A stretch of 28,001 nt of DNA from Deltaproteobacteria bacterium (GCA_021772695.1 JAJFLL010000230.1:1-28001), one strand, 5' to 3'; numbered from the stretch's first letter, positions 8,106 through 15,576 are shown. Notes: a model not told the origin generated them from the sequence alone. A program made the numbers and translations.

Positions 8106-8309
8106 TTAACCTTTTAGGCCTTTGGTAAAATCGTCCAATTCCTTTTCGACCTGGTCTTTGGCTTTGCCGTATTTTGTTTGGAGCACCCCAGCCAATTCTT
8201 CACGGTGGCCTTTAACTCGATCCATGTCGTCATCGGTCAATTTGCCCCATTTCTGTTGGAATTTTCCTTTGAGTTGTTTCCATTCGCCTTCGATTTTGTC
8301 CCAGTTCAT
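8106..8309 (-). CDS. CsbD-family stress protein
   Basis: 67 residues beginning MNWDKIEGEWKQLKGK, a nearly canonical CsbD family start, followed by the charged helical body (KWGKLTDDDMDRVKGHREEL) and a Lys/Asp-rich end. The family is small, hydrophilic, cytoplasmic and linked with general stress in Bacillus and proteobacteria; its biochemical role is unknown. AAAGGAG lies 7 bases before the ATG. The AT-rich region upstream (8310-8500) with repeated GTCTA boxes is the likely control region. The DUF1328 gene follows it. Confidence 0.93.
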   Translation of the reverse strand: MNWDKIEGEWKQLKGKFQQKWGKLTDDDMDRVKGHREELAGVLQTKYGKAKDQVEKELDDFTKGLKG

Positions 8310-8368
8310 ATGCGTTCTCCTTTAAAAAGGGTTTTTGTTTTCGTCCTGTGTGGACCTTTTGGTATAGG

Positions 8369-8486
8369 TAGACAATATGATCAAATATGGTTTTTGTCTA
8401 TAATAAAAACAAAAAAATTTTTTACTGTCTATATTTATATGAGAACGATTAATATTTTGTCTAATATAAAATAAAATTTAATAGAC
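8369..8486. promoter_or_regulatory. AT-rich control region with phased TTGTCTA boxes
   Basis: Within the gap between the divergent csbD-like gene and the 8563 gene, the heptamer TTGTCTA occurs at 8394-8400 and 8457-8463, and CTGTCTA at 8425-8431. Starts are 31 and 32 bases apart, near three helical turns. Inverted copies TAGACAA (8369-8375) and TAGAC (8482-8486) flank them. A perfect TATAAT (8399-8404, plus strand) overlaps the first box, but no good -35 box is 17 bases upstream. The region is strongly AT-rich compared with its neighbours. It looks like an operator array, though chance cannot be excluded in such AT-rich DNA. Confidence 0.4.
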
Positions 8487-8562
8487 GAAACAATCACTTA
8501 AGCTTACCGTACTTAGGTCCCGTAATAATTCAAAAGCCTTCTCAAGGAGTGAATTCCACCCC

Positions 8563-9360
8563 ATGCCTGAAAATAATCAACCCCAGCCAGCACCGCAGGG
8601 CGAAAAAAAAACTTCTTATTGGGTCCTCATCTTGGGGGTTCTGATTGGAGGTGCCTTAATTACCTATTTTGTCTCTAAGAGCATGACACCTGAAGAACTT
8701 CCTCAATTCAAAGAGACTCAAAAGGTTTACAGCGATGGCGAAGTAGTTTTCTACGAAGGTGTCTTGAAGTCTGTAGAAAAAATTGCAGAGGCCAAGGAAT
8801 ATTTGTTTCAGGGAAATAATCTCTATAAAAACCCAAATTACCAGCCTGCCGAATCGGGGTCAGGTGCTTCAGGGCTTCCACAAGCAGAAACCGCGCCTTC
8901 AGATAAAAATGGATATTTAAAAGCTTCTGAAAAATATGCCTTGGCTCTGGAATATTTTAAAACAGCCAGGCAACTGCTCGATCAGTCGATGGTTTCGGGA
9001 TTGGGTCCCATTCATGAATCTTGCAGTGGTCAAATTAAAATGGTGATAGATAATTATATAAGTTCTACATCTCTATTTTTCGACGATGCCAATAATATGT
9101 ATTCGGGTGAAAAGATTGAAGACGATAATCAGGTGATTACTCAAGCTCGAGCCAAATACCTTTCAGCTGAAGACAATATGAGAGACACCCTGAAGGGAAA
9201 TTGTGGTAACAATCTGTTCATTTTCTGGAATGAATCGGAAAATGGGCAGCAAGAGCGTGCTGCCGCGATCATTAAAAAAATGTATGGGCAGCAGCCTGAA
9301 GTTCTCAAGGAATTGCTTGGCCTGCTATCCCAGCCGAAACCCGAAGGTCCGCAAAAATAG
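8563..9360 (+). CDS. Unknown membrane-anchored helical protein
   Basis: 265 residues. A short Gln/Pro-rich cytoplasmic head (residues 1-18) is followed by one transmembrane helix (about 19-41, YWVLILGVLIGGALITYFV), and the rest probably lies in the periplasm. The body is alpha-helical, with TPR-like phrases such as YLKASEKYALALEYFKTARQLL. A Ser/Gly/Pro linker sits near residues 93-115, and there are two cysteines (in ESCSGQ and GNCGNN). I cannot assign a family. AAGGAG lies 13 bases before the ATG, rather far. The gene stands alone, divergent from csbD across the GTCTA-box region. Confidence 0.8.
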   Translation: MPENNQPQPAPQGEKKTSYWVLILGVLIGGALITYFVSKSMTPEELPQFKETQKVYSDGEVVFYEGVLKSVEKIAEAKEYLFQGNNLYKNPNYQPAESGSGASGLPQAETAPSDKNGYLKASEKYALALEYFKTARQLLDQSMVSGLGPIHESCSGQIKMVIDNYISSTSLFFDDANNMYSGEKIEDDNQVITQARAKYLSAEDNMRDTLKGNCGNNLFIFWNESENGQQERAAAIIKKMYGQQPEVLKELLGLLSQPKPEGPQK

Positions 9361-9515
9361 GTGGAATGTCTGATAAAATCGTAAAAGTTTTAAATACAGT
9401 TTGTGTGATTAAAAATAAAACCCTGCAGAAATTATCAAAGTTGGGAGCGTCTCAGCCACTGGGCCCATGGATTTCAACAGCTGTAGAGATGGGGGTTTTC
9501 ATTAAAGAGTTGGGT

Positions 9516-9689
9516 CTATTGCGGCACACATACGCCTTGCTGGTAGGGTGGGCTTAGGCATTTACAACCAGCATAACAGTCTGCATTTGAGAAACAGGGA
9601 GTCCCCCCTTGGCAATAAACACAGAATCCCGATTGAATGGGCACCAACAAAACTCCAAAAAAAATCACGATAAGAATAAAAGCCTTCAT
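9516..9689 (-). CDS. Small secreted cysteine-rich peptide
   Basis: 57 residues, found by reading the minus strand. Residues 1-20 are a signal peptide (MKAFILIVIFFGVLLVPIQS). The mature part has seven cysteines (23, 26, 32, 38, 42, 44, 54) with the spacing CxxC, TPCFSNADC, GCKC and GVC. PCxxNxDCxxxCxC resembles knottin or EB-like disulfide-rich domains, which are rare in bacteria. A promoter fits: TTGACC (9734-9739, read on minus), a 17-base spacer and GAGAAT (9711-9716), leaving a leader of about 15 bases; the ribosome site is weak (AGGG). No neighbour suggests its role. It may be a toxin-like, inhibitor-like or structural peptide; the last is pure inference. Confidence 0.65.
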   Translation of the reverse strand: MKAFILIVIFFGVLLVPIQSGFCVYCQGGTPCFSNADCYAGCKCLSPPYQQGVCVPQ

Positions 9690-9710
9690 TTTCTTAACCC
9701 TATAATCTTC

Positions 9711-9739
9711 ATTCTCTAGGAAAAGGCACCTGGGGTCAA
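9711..9739 (-). promoter_or_regulatory. Putative promoter of the cysteine-rich peptide gene
   Basis: Read on the minus strand, TTGACC (9739-9734) and GAGAAT (9716-9711) are 17 bases apart. The transcript would start about 15 bases before the ATG at 9689. The -35 box matches five of six consensus bases and the -10 box four of six. Confidence 0.45.
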
Positions 9740-9919
9740 GGTACCCGTTAACTGAAAACCGCTTCGGTATATTTACCAGGATAATATTTTACAATTCTTT
9801 CGGGAGTATGCTAGCTGCAGCTCGGCGGAAAATTTCTAAGGTGCGTTGAAAGACGATTGAATTGGGTCCTCTGGGGGTAAAGGAAACCATCATTTTAAAA
9901 GAGATAGACGGAGATTCAT

Positions 9920-10429
9920 ATGAATTTATTCACTAAACTATTAAAAATCAGCCTCCCCGCACTTTTATTAGTATTGGGCTGTGTGACATCTGCCCAAGCC
10001 TCGACCCAAAGTCGACAGTTTCAATTGAATGGTGGCGTTGGTGTCTTTGTCGGTACAGAAGGTTTAGGTGCCGCCTTTGATTTTTCTCTGGAACCGGAAT
10101 TCTTTTTTACCGAGCACAATACCTTATCAGTTCGCATGGATTTTACCGCCGGTAACACCGACTCTTTTCATATCGGTGCACGCTGGCGCTACTACTTCGA
10201 TCTTCCCAGTGAAAAGATCAATCTCTTCGTAGGTGTCGGAATTGGTGGCGTCGTCAATTTTAACGGTGGAAATTTCGGTGATGCCGCCTTGCCTGTCTTT
10301 GGTTGGCAGTACGATCTCGGCCAACACCTAAAGATTGGGTCGGATATTTCTTTCGATATTATCTTCAACGGCAATAATGTGGCCTTCGCCGCGCGTCTGA
10401 TGCCCGTAGTCTTAAAGTGGGCGTTTTAG
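9920..10429 (+). CDS. Outer-membrane beta-barrel-like protein
   Basis: 169 residues. Residues 1-28 are a signal peptide ending near AQA; LVLGC inside it looks a little like a lipobox, but the rest fits a barrel better. The mature part alternates hydrophobic and polar residues in strands rich in Gly and aromatics (LNGGVGVFVG, LSVRMDFTAG, FHIGARWRYYFDL, INLFVGVGIGGVV, LKIGSDISFDIIF) and ends in Trp-Ala-Phe, a terminal Phe being the outer-membrane insertion signal. About eight strands fit the length. The ligand or role is unknown. The ATG has GGAG about 8 bases upstream. Confidence 0.78.
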   Translation: MNLFTKLLKISLPALLLVLGCVTSAQASTQSRQFQLNGGVGVFVGTEGLGAAFDFSLEPEFFFTEHNTLSVRMDFTAGNTDSFHIGARWRYYFDLPSEKINLFVGVGIGGVVNFNGGNFGDAALPVFGWQYDLGQHLKIGSDISFDIIFNGNNVAFAARLMPVVLKWAF

Positions 10430-10482
10430 TCTAAAAGACTAAATGTTTCAGTCGTTTATCTGTATTTAACTTTTCTTTTATC

Positions 10483-10539
10483 TGGGCGGTCCCAATCCTA
10501 AGGAAGAAAACCGCCCATATAGGCTGGGGTTTGGACCCC
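10483..10539 (+). promoter_or_regulatory. Two hairpins in the leader of the Lys/His/Tyr-rich protein gene
   Basis: TGGGCGGT (10483-10490) pairs perfectly with ACCGCCCA (10510-10517), and GGGGT (10526-10530) pairs with ACCCC (10535-10539) over a TTGG loop. Neither is followed by a T run. The second ends only a few bases before the ribosome site AGGAGA, so they could tune translation or stabilise the message, or mark the 3' end of the barrel gene. Confidence 0.4.
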
Positions 10540-10554
10540 GTCAGGAGAGAAGTT

Positions 10555-10953
10555 ATGAAGTCCTTAAAAACCAAAATACTGATGTCGCTTTTTACTTTAG
10601 GTATAGCGTTTAGCTTTGCCTGGGGTGGAGGACTGGCTTACGCGGATCCGCCCCAATGGGCACCGGCCCATGGCTACCACGGCAAGAAATATAAAAAGTA
10701 TAAAAAGCACAAACACAAACATCATAAACATAAAAAATATTCTTATGTTTATTACCCCAATAACCAGGTCTACTACAGCCCGGTACGCCGCGGGTATTAT
10801 TATCCCTATCGGGGGAATTGGGTCTTTAATGTAAATCTTCCCAATTCCATCCGCCTAGGTCGAGCCGTGTCAATTGAACTGGGTGGTCCGACCCCTTATG
10901 CCTACCATCCCACGGTGATTAACCAATATCCCGTAGTGGTTGTTAACGATTAA
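10555..10953 (+). CDS. Secreted Lys/His/Tyr-rich protein
   Basis: 132 residues from the ATG at 10555, with AGGAGA at 10543-10548; an in-frame TTG further upstream has no ribosome site. A signal peptide (about residues 1-30) ends near AYADPP. Next comes an unusual basic tract (about 42-62) of alternating Lys, His and Tyr, then a Tyr-rich stretch (YVYYPNNQVYYSPVRRGYYYPY), then a small beta-rich end. His-rich tracts often bind metal ions, and Lys/Tyr-rich secreted proteins can bind polyanions or surfaces; neither is shown here. No known family is recognised. A strong terminator follows. Confidence 0.8.
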   Translation: MKSLKTKILMSLFTLGIAFSFAWGGGLAYADPPQWAPAHGYHGKKYKKYKKHKHKHHKHKKYSYVYYPNNQVYYSPVRRGYYYPYRGNWVFNVNLPNSIRLGRAVSIELGGPTPYAYHPTVINQYPVVVVND

Positions 10954-10984
10954 TTGTTTATTAAAAAAATAAAAATAATTTTTT

Positions 10985-11031
10985 AATCTCCAGTCGACTC
11001 AATCTAGGTCGACTGGAGATTTTATTTTTAG
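10985..11031. terminator. Bidirectional terminator between convergent genes
   Basis: AATCTCCAGTCGAC (10985-10998) pairs perfectly over 14 bases with GTCGACTGGAGATT (11008-11021) around a nine-base loop. On the plus strand TTATTTTTA follows; on the minus strand the flank is also A/T-rich (AAAAAATTATTTTT). It can end both the 10555 gene and uup. Confidence 0.9.
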
Positions 11032-11060
11032 ACTAGATCAAGTGCTGTGACCCACCCAAC

Positions 11061-12881
11061 TTACGACTGTTTTTTTTCTAATTCGGCCCAGCGAGCATAG
11101 TGCCCGTTCATTTTGCTTTCAAGCTCAGTGATAGATTCTGATAGTTCCAACAATCGTTTGGCATCGGTAACCACCTCTGGCTTTTCACTCTCTTTGCGTA
11201 GTGCTAAGACCTGGTCTTCGAGTTCCTGAATTTTGGCCTCCATGCCGTCAAATTCCCTTTGTTCTAGGTACCCCAATTTTTTTTTGCCTTTAGACTTTTC
11301 TGTAACCGCCGCCGAAGCATTTTCGGAATTGGCGGCAGGCTCCAACCGGCGGTGCCAAGTTTCCCATTGGTCTAGGGAGGCGAACGTGGTGATACTGCCG
11401 GCTTCGTTGCTGCCTTGGGGCCCAAAGGCGAGGATTTGTGTGGCCACCTCGTTTAAGAAAAATCGATCATGAGTGACTAATAATACCGCCCCAGGAAAAT
11501 CCGTCAGGCAATCCCGCAAAAGATCGAGGGTGCTGATGTCGAGATCATTGGTAGGTTCATCCAATACCAAAATATTAGCGGGCCTTAACATCAATTGTGC
11601 CAGTCTGAGGCGACTTTGTTCTCCGCCACTGAGCCGCCCCACGGGCATTTCTATTTGAGCGGGATTGAATAAAAATCGATCGAGGTAACTTCTAATGTGA
11701 ATGGGCTGGTCTCGGTAGTGGACGTGATCCCCTGAGGGGCACAGGGTTTTAAGTAAAGAGATTTCGGGATTTAAGGATTCGCGGTTTTGCTCAAAAAAGG
11801 AAAAATTAAGATTGTCGGCATGTTTGACCGAACCCGAATCGGGGGCTTCCAATCCCAATAAAATTCGCAGCAGGGTGGATTTGCCACAGCCATTTTCACC
11901 GAGCAACCCGACACAGGTCTTTGGCGTGATGGTGAGGTCGAGTTTTGTAAACAGCGGTTTGCCGTCGATGGATTTAGAAATTCCCTTGGCTGCAATCATC
12001 TTTTTTGGACGGCGTTCCTCGGCGGCGAAGTTGAGCCCCATTTCTCGGTTTCGGGTACGGTCTTGAATTTGGCCAAGTTCATCACTCAAGGCCTCAGCTC
12101 TTTGAATACGTGCCTGCTGCTTGGTACTTCTAGCCTTGGGGCCCCGGCGCAACCATTCTGTTTCCCTGCGAAGCGTATTTTTCATGGCGGCTTGGCGCTG
12201 ATCTTCGACCCTGAGCAAATTTTCTTTTGACTCAAGGTAATCGGCGTAGGTGCCAGAAACCGAGAGGATACCGTCTGGCAGGCGACGGTCAATTTCAAAG
12301 ATTCGGTTGCTGATTCGCTGCAGAAAAAGGCGGTCATGGGTGACGCACAAAACTGCGAATGGTGCTCGGGCCAAAAATTGTTCCAGCCAAAGTATACTTT
12401 CGACATCAAGGTGATTGGTCGGTTCATCGAGGAGTAGCAGGTCAGGGCGCTTGGCCAATTCTCTGGCTAGGGCCACCCGTTTTTTCCAACCCCCGGAAAG
12501 TTGTTCGATGGGCGTTTGGGGCAACACCCCGCGCGAGCCATCGAGGGAGAGTTTAGAAAGGTATTCTTGTACCGTGGCTTGAAATTCCCAGTCATGGGTG
12601 TCGGGATTCGAGGCCATGACTGCTGATTCTACGGTAGCCGCCGCGGTGAATTGAGGTACTTGTTCTAAGAAGCCCACCCGCAAACCCCGTCGAGGTGCGA
12701 GGTTGCCCGAATCCGCTTGGCTTTGTCCCGATAAAATTCTCAACAGGGTACTTTTTCCCGCCCCGTTGGGGCCGATCAAGCCTACCCGTTCGCCGTCGCT
12801 CAAGGTGAAGCTCAAATCTCGAAATAGATTTTGTGCCCCGTAATTTTTGGAGATCTCTTGAATGCTGATGATGATTCCCAT
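11061..12881 (-). CDS. uup: ABC-F ATPase Uup
   Basis: 606 residues with two ABC ATPase cassettes and no membrane segments. Cassette 1 has Walker A GPNGAGKST (about 37-45), signature LSGGWKKR and Walker B LLLLDEPTNHLD. Cassette 2 has GENGCGKST, LSGGEQSR and LVLDEPTNDLD. The linker between them contains WLRRGPKARSTKQQARI, typical of Uup, and the C-terminal 85 residues form a coiled coil (LEQREFDGMEAKIQELEDQ...), the Uup DNA/ribosome-binding tail. ABC-F proteins act on the ribosome; Uup in E. coli also affects transposon excision and ribosome assembly. AAGG lies before the ATG. It stands alone, convergent with the preceding plus-strand gene. Confidence 0.93.
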   Translation of the reverse strand: MGIIISIQEISKNYGAQNLFRDLSFTLSDGERVGLIGPNGAGKSTLLRILSGQSQADSGNLAPRRGLRVGFLEQVPQFTAAATVESAVMASNPDTHDWEFQATVQEYLSKLSLDGSRGVLPQTPIEQLSGGWKKRVALARELAKRPDLLLLDEPTNHLDVESILWLEQFLARAPFAVLCVTHDRLFLQRISNRIFEIDRRLPDGILSVSGTYADYLESKENLLRVEDQRQAAMKNTLRRETEWLRRGPKARSTKQQARIQRAEALSDELGQIQDRTRNREMGLNFAAEERRPKKMIAAKGISKSIDGKPLFTKLDLTITPKTCVGLLGENGCGKSTLLRILLGLEAPDSGSVKHADNLNFSFFEQNRESLNPEISLLKTLCPSGDHVHYRDQPIHIRSYLDRFLFNPAQIEMPVGRLSGGEQSRLRLAQLMLRPANILVLDEPTNDLDISTLDLLRDCLTDFPGAVLLVTHDRFFLNEVATQILAFGPQGSNEAGSITTFASLDQWETWHRRLEPAANSENASAAVTEKSKGKKKLGYLEQREFDGMEAKIQELEDQVLALRKESEKPEVVTDAKRLLELSESITELESKMNGHYARWAELEKKQS

Positions 12882-13360
12882 GGTTTACCTTATGCAGGAC
12901 AATCTTGATTTGGGTTATACCCTATACAAACGCATGACCTAGGCGCCATTAACACTTCTATCCTATATTGGGTAAGGATTCGTTGGTCTGGGAGACCCTT
13001 AAAATTTGTGTTTTATCTACTGACGGTTCATTTGTCCGGTCCACCAATGGTCAGATGAAAACCCTAGTGCCTTCAATAGGCGCGTGCCCGGGCCTGTAAT
13101 TCAGCCGATCGCAAATGTATCGCAGCTATTCTCTACAATTTAGGTGGTGAATCCATATTCATTAATACGGAATCATTCTCGGCAAACCCTGGCTTTTACC
13201 TTGCTAAAAATTACTGAGAGTTCATAATTTACCTCACCGATTCCTGGGGAGGATTCTAGCTTAAAAAAGCAGGGGGTCGGGGGAGTTCTGGGGCACGAAC
13301 TTTTTGCGAATCTCCCGTAGGAAACGAAAATAAAAATATAAAATCTATCGAGGTAGGACG
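12882..13360. other. Intergenic region between divergent uup and sensor-kinase genes
   Basis: No coding frame is convincing on either strand. Visible elements are GGGTTATACCC (12912-12922), a short inverted repeat whose right half ACCCTAT matches the palindrome at 15321-15335; the small hairpin GGTCTGGGAGACC; and an A/T-rich stretch with TATAAA (13337-13342), just upstream of a small possible leader ORF. It must carry the promoters of both flanking units. Confidence 0.6.
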
Positions 13361-13462
13361 ATGAGTAGGCGAGTTCTGCACGTCAAGCTTCGCACGCATC
13401 TTATTTGGCTTGGAAAATACCGGGTAACAAAGAGGCTGCTGTGGAGAGACTCGCTCGCCTAG
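13361..13462 (+). CDS. Possible 33-residue leader peptide upstream of the sensor kinase
   Basis: ATG (13361) to TAG (13460-13462), beginning MSRRVLHVKLRTHLIWLGKY. GAGGTAGGA lies at a good distance before the ATG. The peptide is strongly basic (about ten Arg/Lys) and amphipathic. Its stop codon sits immediately before the kinase's own ribosome site (GGAGG at about 13463-13467), 16 bases before the kinase ATG. TAGGCGAG (13366-13373) near its start is complementary to CTCGCCTA (13454-13461) at its end, so the RNA could fold around it. It may be an upstream regulatory ORF or a chance frame. Confidence 0.35.
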   Translation: MSRRVLHVKLRTHLIWLGKYRVTKRLLWRDSLA

Positions 13463-13478
13463 GGAGGAGCTTCAACTG

Positions 13479-14531
13479 ATGTCTAATATCAGCTCTATCA
13501 AACAAGCAAATGCCCCGGAAGATCACGAAGGGTTGTGGCAAGAGATTCTGCGTAATCCTCAAGTGATGATTTGGATGAGTAACCCCCAGATGCAGTTTGT
13601 GAATGCGACTCAGCCTGGTTTGGAATTTTACGGAATTTCCTTGGAAGAGTTATGGGTCGCTGATTGGAAAAATTACATTCATCCTGAAGACTTAGGGCAG
13701 GTGCAACAATATTATGCCCTAGCCTTAATGGAACATCCGGTCATCAAACAGGAATATCGTGCCAAAAAGCATACTGGAGAATACGCCTGGTTATTGGATA
13801 TCAGTTATCCGCGTTTCGCTCCCAGTGGAGAATTTACCGGCTATGTGGGCTCTATTGTCGATATTACCGAGCAAATAATTCGGGAAAAAAGTTTAAAGGA
13901 AGAAATCGCCAAGATTAGCGAGTGGGAACAAAACCGAATTGGGGAAGACCTGCACGATGGCCTGGCGCAGGTGGTGTTGGGAATATCGCTTAAAGCCATG
14001 ATCATGGAAAATAAGCTGAAAAGGCGCGATCTTCCTGAGTTTTTGGTGGCGCAGGAAATTGCCAATGAGTCCAGTCGGGTTCTCGGTAGTTTGCGAAAAT
14101 TATCTCAAGCGCTTTTTCCAGCGGAGCTTTCCCAGCAGGAATTTTGCGGCTCCCTGCGCAATCTGGTGGAAAGCCATTCTCAAGAGCATGGAATCAAAAT
14201 GACCTTAAATGTGGATCCCGCTGCGGTGCCACCGGTTCCCGAACAGGCATTGCTCCTGTTTCGAATCGCGCAAGAAGCTGTGACCAACGCCGTTCGCCAC
14301 GGCAGGGCCAACCGAATCCATGTGTCGTTAAGAATCGGGTATCCCGGAAGTAATGTTTTGGAAGTTGCAGACGATGGAATCGGAATTTCCGGGGATCCCC
14401 GTGCCGCCGGCGGGCTCGGTTTACGGCTTATCGACTATCGGGCTGGCATACTCGGGGCCGAAATCGAAATTGGGAGAAGCCGAAAGGGCGGCACCGTCCT
14501 CAAGTGTTATTTCCGGTCGCAGGACCAATGA
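13479..14531 (+). CDS. PAS-domain sensor histidine kinase (HisKA_3/NarL type)
   Basis: 350 residues, apparently cytoplasmic (no membrane helix). A PAS/PAC domain fills about residues 20-130 (MIWMSNPQMQFVNATQPGLEFYG ... GEFTGYVGSIVDIT). A HisKA_3 dimerisation helix follows with the phosphorylated His159 in EDLHDGLAQ. The HATPase_c domain has the N box AQEAVTNAVRHG, the G1 box VADDGIGI and the G2 box GGLGLRL. It senses an unknown signal through PAS (redox, light or a small ligand) and should phosphorylate the regulator encoded immediately downstream, whose ATG overlaps its stop (ATGA). GGAGG precedes the start by about 11 bases. Confidence 0.93.
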   Translation: MSNISSIKQANAPEDHEGLWQEILRNPQVMIWMSNPQMQFVNATQPGLEFYGISLEELWVADWKNYIHPEDLGQVQQYYALALMEHPVIKQEYRAKKHTGEYAWLLDISYPRFAPSGEFTGYVGSIVDITEQIIREKSLKEEIAKISEWEQNRIGEDLHDGLAQVVLGISLKAMIMENKLKRRDLPEFLVAQEIANESSRVLGSLRKLSQALFPAELSQQEFCGSLRNLVESHSQEHGIKMTLNVDPAAVPPVPEQALLLFRIAQEAVTNAVRHGRANRIHVSLRIGYPGSNVLEVADDGIGISGDPRAAGGLGLRLIDYRAGILGAEIEIGRSRKGGTVLKCYFRSQDQ

Positions 14532-15199
14532 ATACTAAAACACTGAAAAAGAAATACCGTATCGCATTAGTAGATGACCATCCGGTTGTGCTTAAGGGTT
14601 TGGCCGATCTGTTATCCGAAACCGAGGATCTTCAGGTTTGCGGAAAGGCCGAAGACGTGGAAGAGGCCCTGCAATTAGTCGCAGCTTCCGAACCCGATTT
14701 GGTCATCGTCGACCTTATCCTGAAGGGAATCCTTGGCATCGAACTCATCAAGGAACTACGCCAAAAATACCCACCCCTGCGAATTCTGGTTTTTTCGGTG
14801 AAACGGGAGGCTTGTTTCGCCGAGCGTGTCTTTAAGGCAGGGGCCGACGGCTACGTGGTGAAAGAAGATGCCCCGTTTGAAATTTTGCGCGCCGCCCACA
14901 CCTTGCTCAAAGGGGGTGTTTATGTGAGCAAAAAAATCCGCGAAGAAATGGTATTCGAGCCGGGAGTTCCGTTAGGCCAGGGAGGGAGGACCCTGATTCA
15001 GAAACTAAGCGACCGGGAATTGCAGGTGTTCAAATTATTGGGCCAAGGCTCCAATCCCCGCCAAATTGCCGATCAAGTGGGCGCAGGCGTCAAAACGGTC
15101 GAAACCTATTGTTTGAGAATTCGCAAAAAGCTGCACCTGCAAACCGGCTACGACTTGCTTCGTCTAGCCATCCAGCAGCACCCTGAAATATGGGATTAA
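14528..15199 (+). CDS. NarL/LuxR-family response regulator
   Basis: 223 residues from the ATG at 14528, which overlaps the kinase stop as ATGA. The receiver domain has the acidic pair Asp16-Asp17 (LVDDHPVV), phospho-acceptor Asp62 (VIVDLIL) and the conserved Lys in GYVVKED. A C-terminal LuxR-type helix-turn-helix follows (LSDRELQVFKLLGQGSNPRQIADQVGAGVKTVETYCLRIRKKL). It is a DNA-binding transcription factor, the obvious partner of the preceding kinase. The perfect palindrome 120 bases downstream, ahead of the two lipoprotein genes, is a candidate target. Confidence 0.95.
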   Translation: MNTKTLKKKYRIALVDDHPVVLKGLADLLSETEDLQVCGKAEDVEEALQLVAASEPDLVIVDLILKGILGIELIKELRQKYPPLRILVFSVKREACFAERVFKAGADGYVVKEDAPFEILRAAHTLLKGGVYVSKKIREEMVFEPGVPLGQGGRTLIQKLSDRELQVFKLLGQGSNPRQIADQVGAGVKTVETYCLRIRKKLHLQTGYDLLRLAIQQHPEIWD

Positions 15200-15576
15200 T
15201 ATGGGCTCAACCCATGCAATCTTGCCAATCCTTCCGATATTTTGTCAGGAAATCCCTGACTCACAATGATTGCGAACCCTGGCGACAAGTTTTTCATGGG
15301 TATGGTAAAGGTTTTATAGAATAGGGTGACCCTATTTGTGTAAGGATTTATCCGACTAGACATTACCCATACCCCTTCCCAAAATAACAAAACTTAATGA
15401 CAAACTAAAATTCCGGGTTAGTCGATTTTACGAAAAAAATTTGGATTATTTCGTGAATATTTTTTTCGCTCGATCAACCTACCCGCAATTTATTTTTTCT
15501 TTGATAGCAGGTGGCTCATGTTGAGATGCCTGAGTGTCGAAATGTGATTATTTTAAATTTCCAGGGAGGTGCTCGT
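15200..15576. promoter_or_regulatory. Regulatory spacer between response regulator and lipoprotein pair
   Basis: No gene is seen. The spacer holds a perfect 15-bp palindrome, ATAGGGT-G-ACCCTAT (15321-15335), and a 10-bp inverted repeat, CGAAAAAAAT (15431-15440) with ATTTTTTTCG (15459-15468). It also holds ATGGGCTCAACCCAT right after the regulator stop (5-bp stem, no T run, so a doubtful terminator). From about 15390 on, the DNA is AT-rich, as expected of a promoter. Its size and elements suggest that the downstream pair has its own regulated promoter. Confidence 0.5.

Noticed and set aside
9366..9557. Plus-strand 63-residue frame just after the 8563 gene
   Set aside because: No recognisable motif, no good ribosome site, and its end overlaps the better supported cysteine-rich peptide gene on the other strand.
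15202..15216. ATGGGCTCAACCCAT as terminator of the response regulator gene
   Set aside because: Stem is only five base pairs and no T run follows.
15196..15390. Minus-strand 64-residue frame in the spacer after the response regulator
   Set aside because: No family resemblance; covers the palindrome and AT-rich control DNA; no ribosome site.
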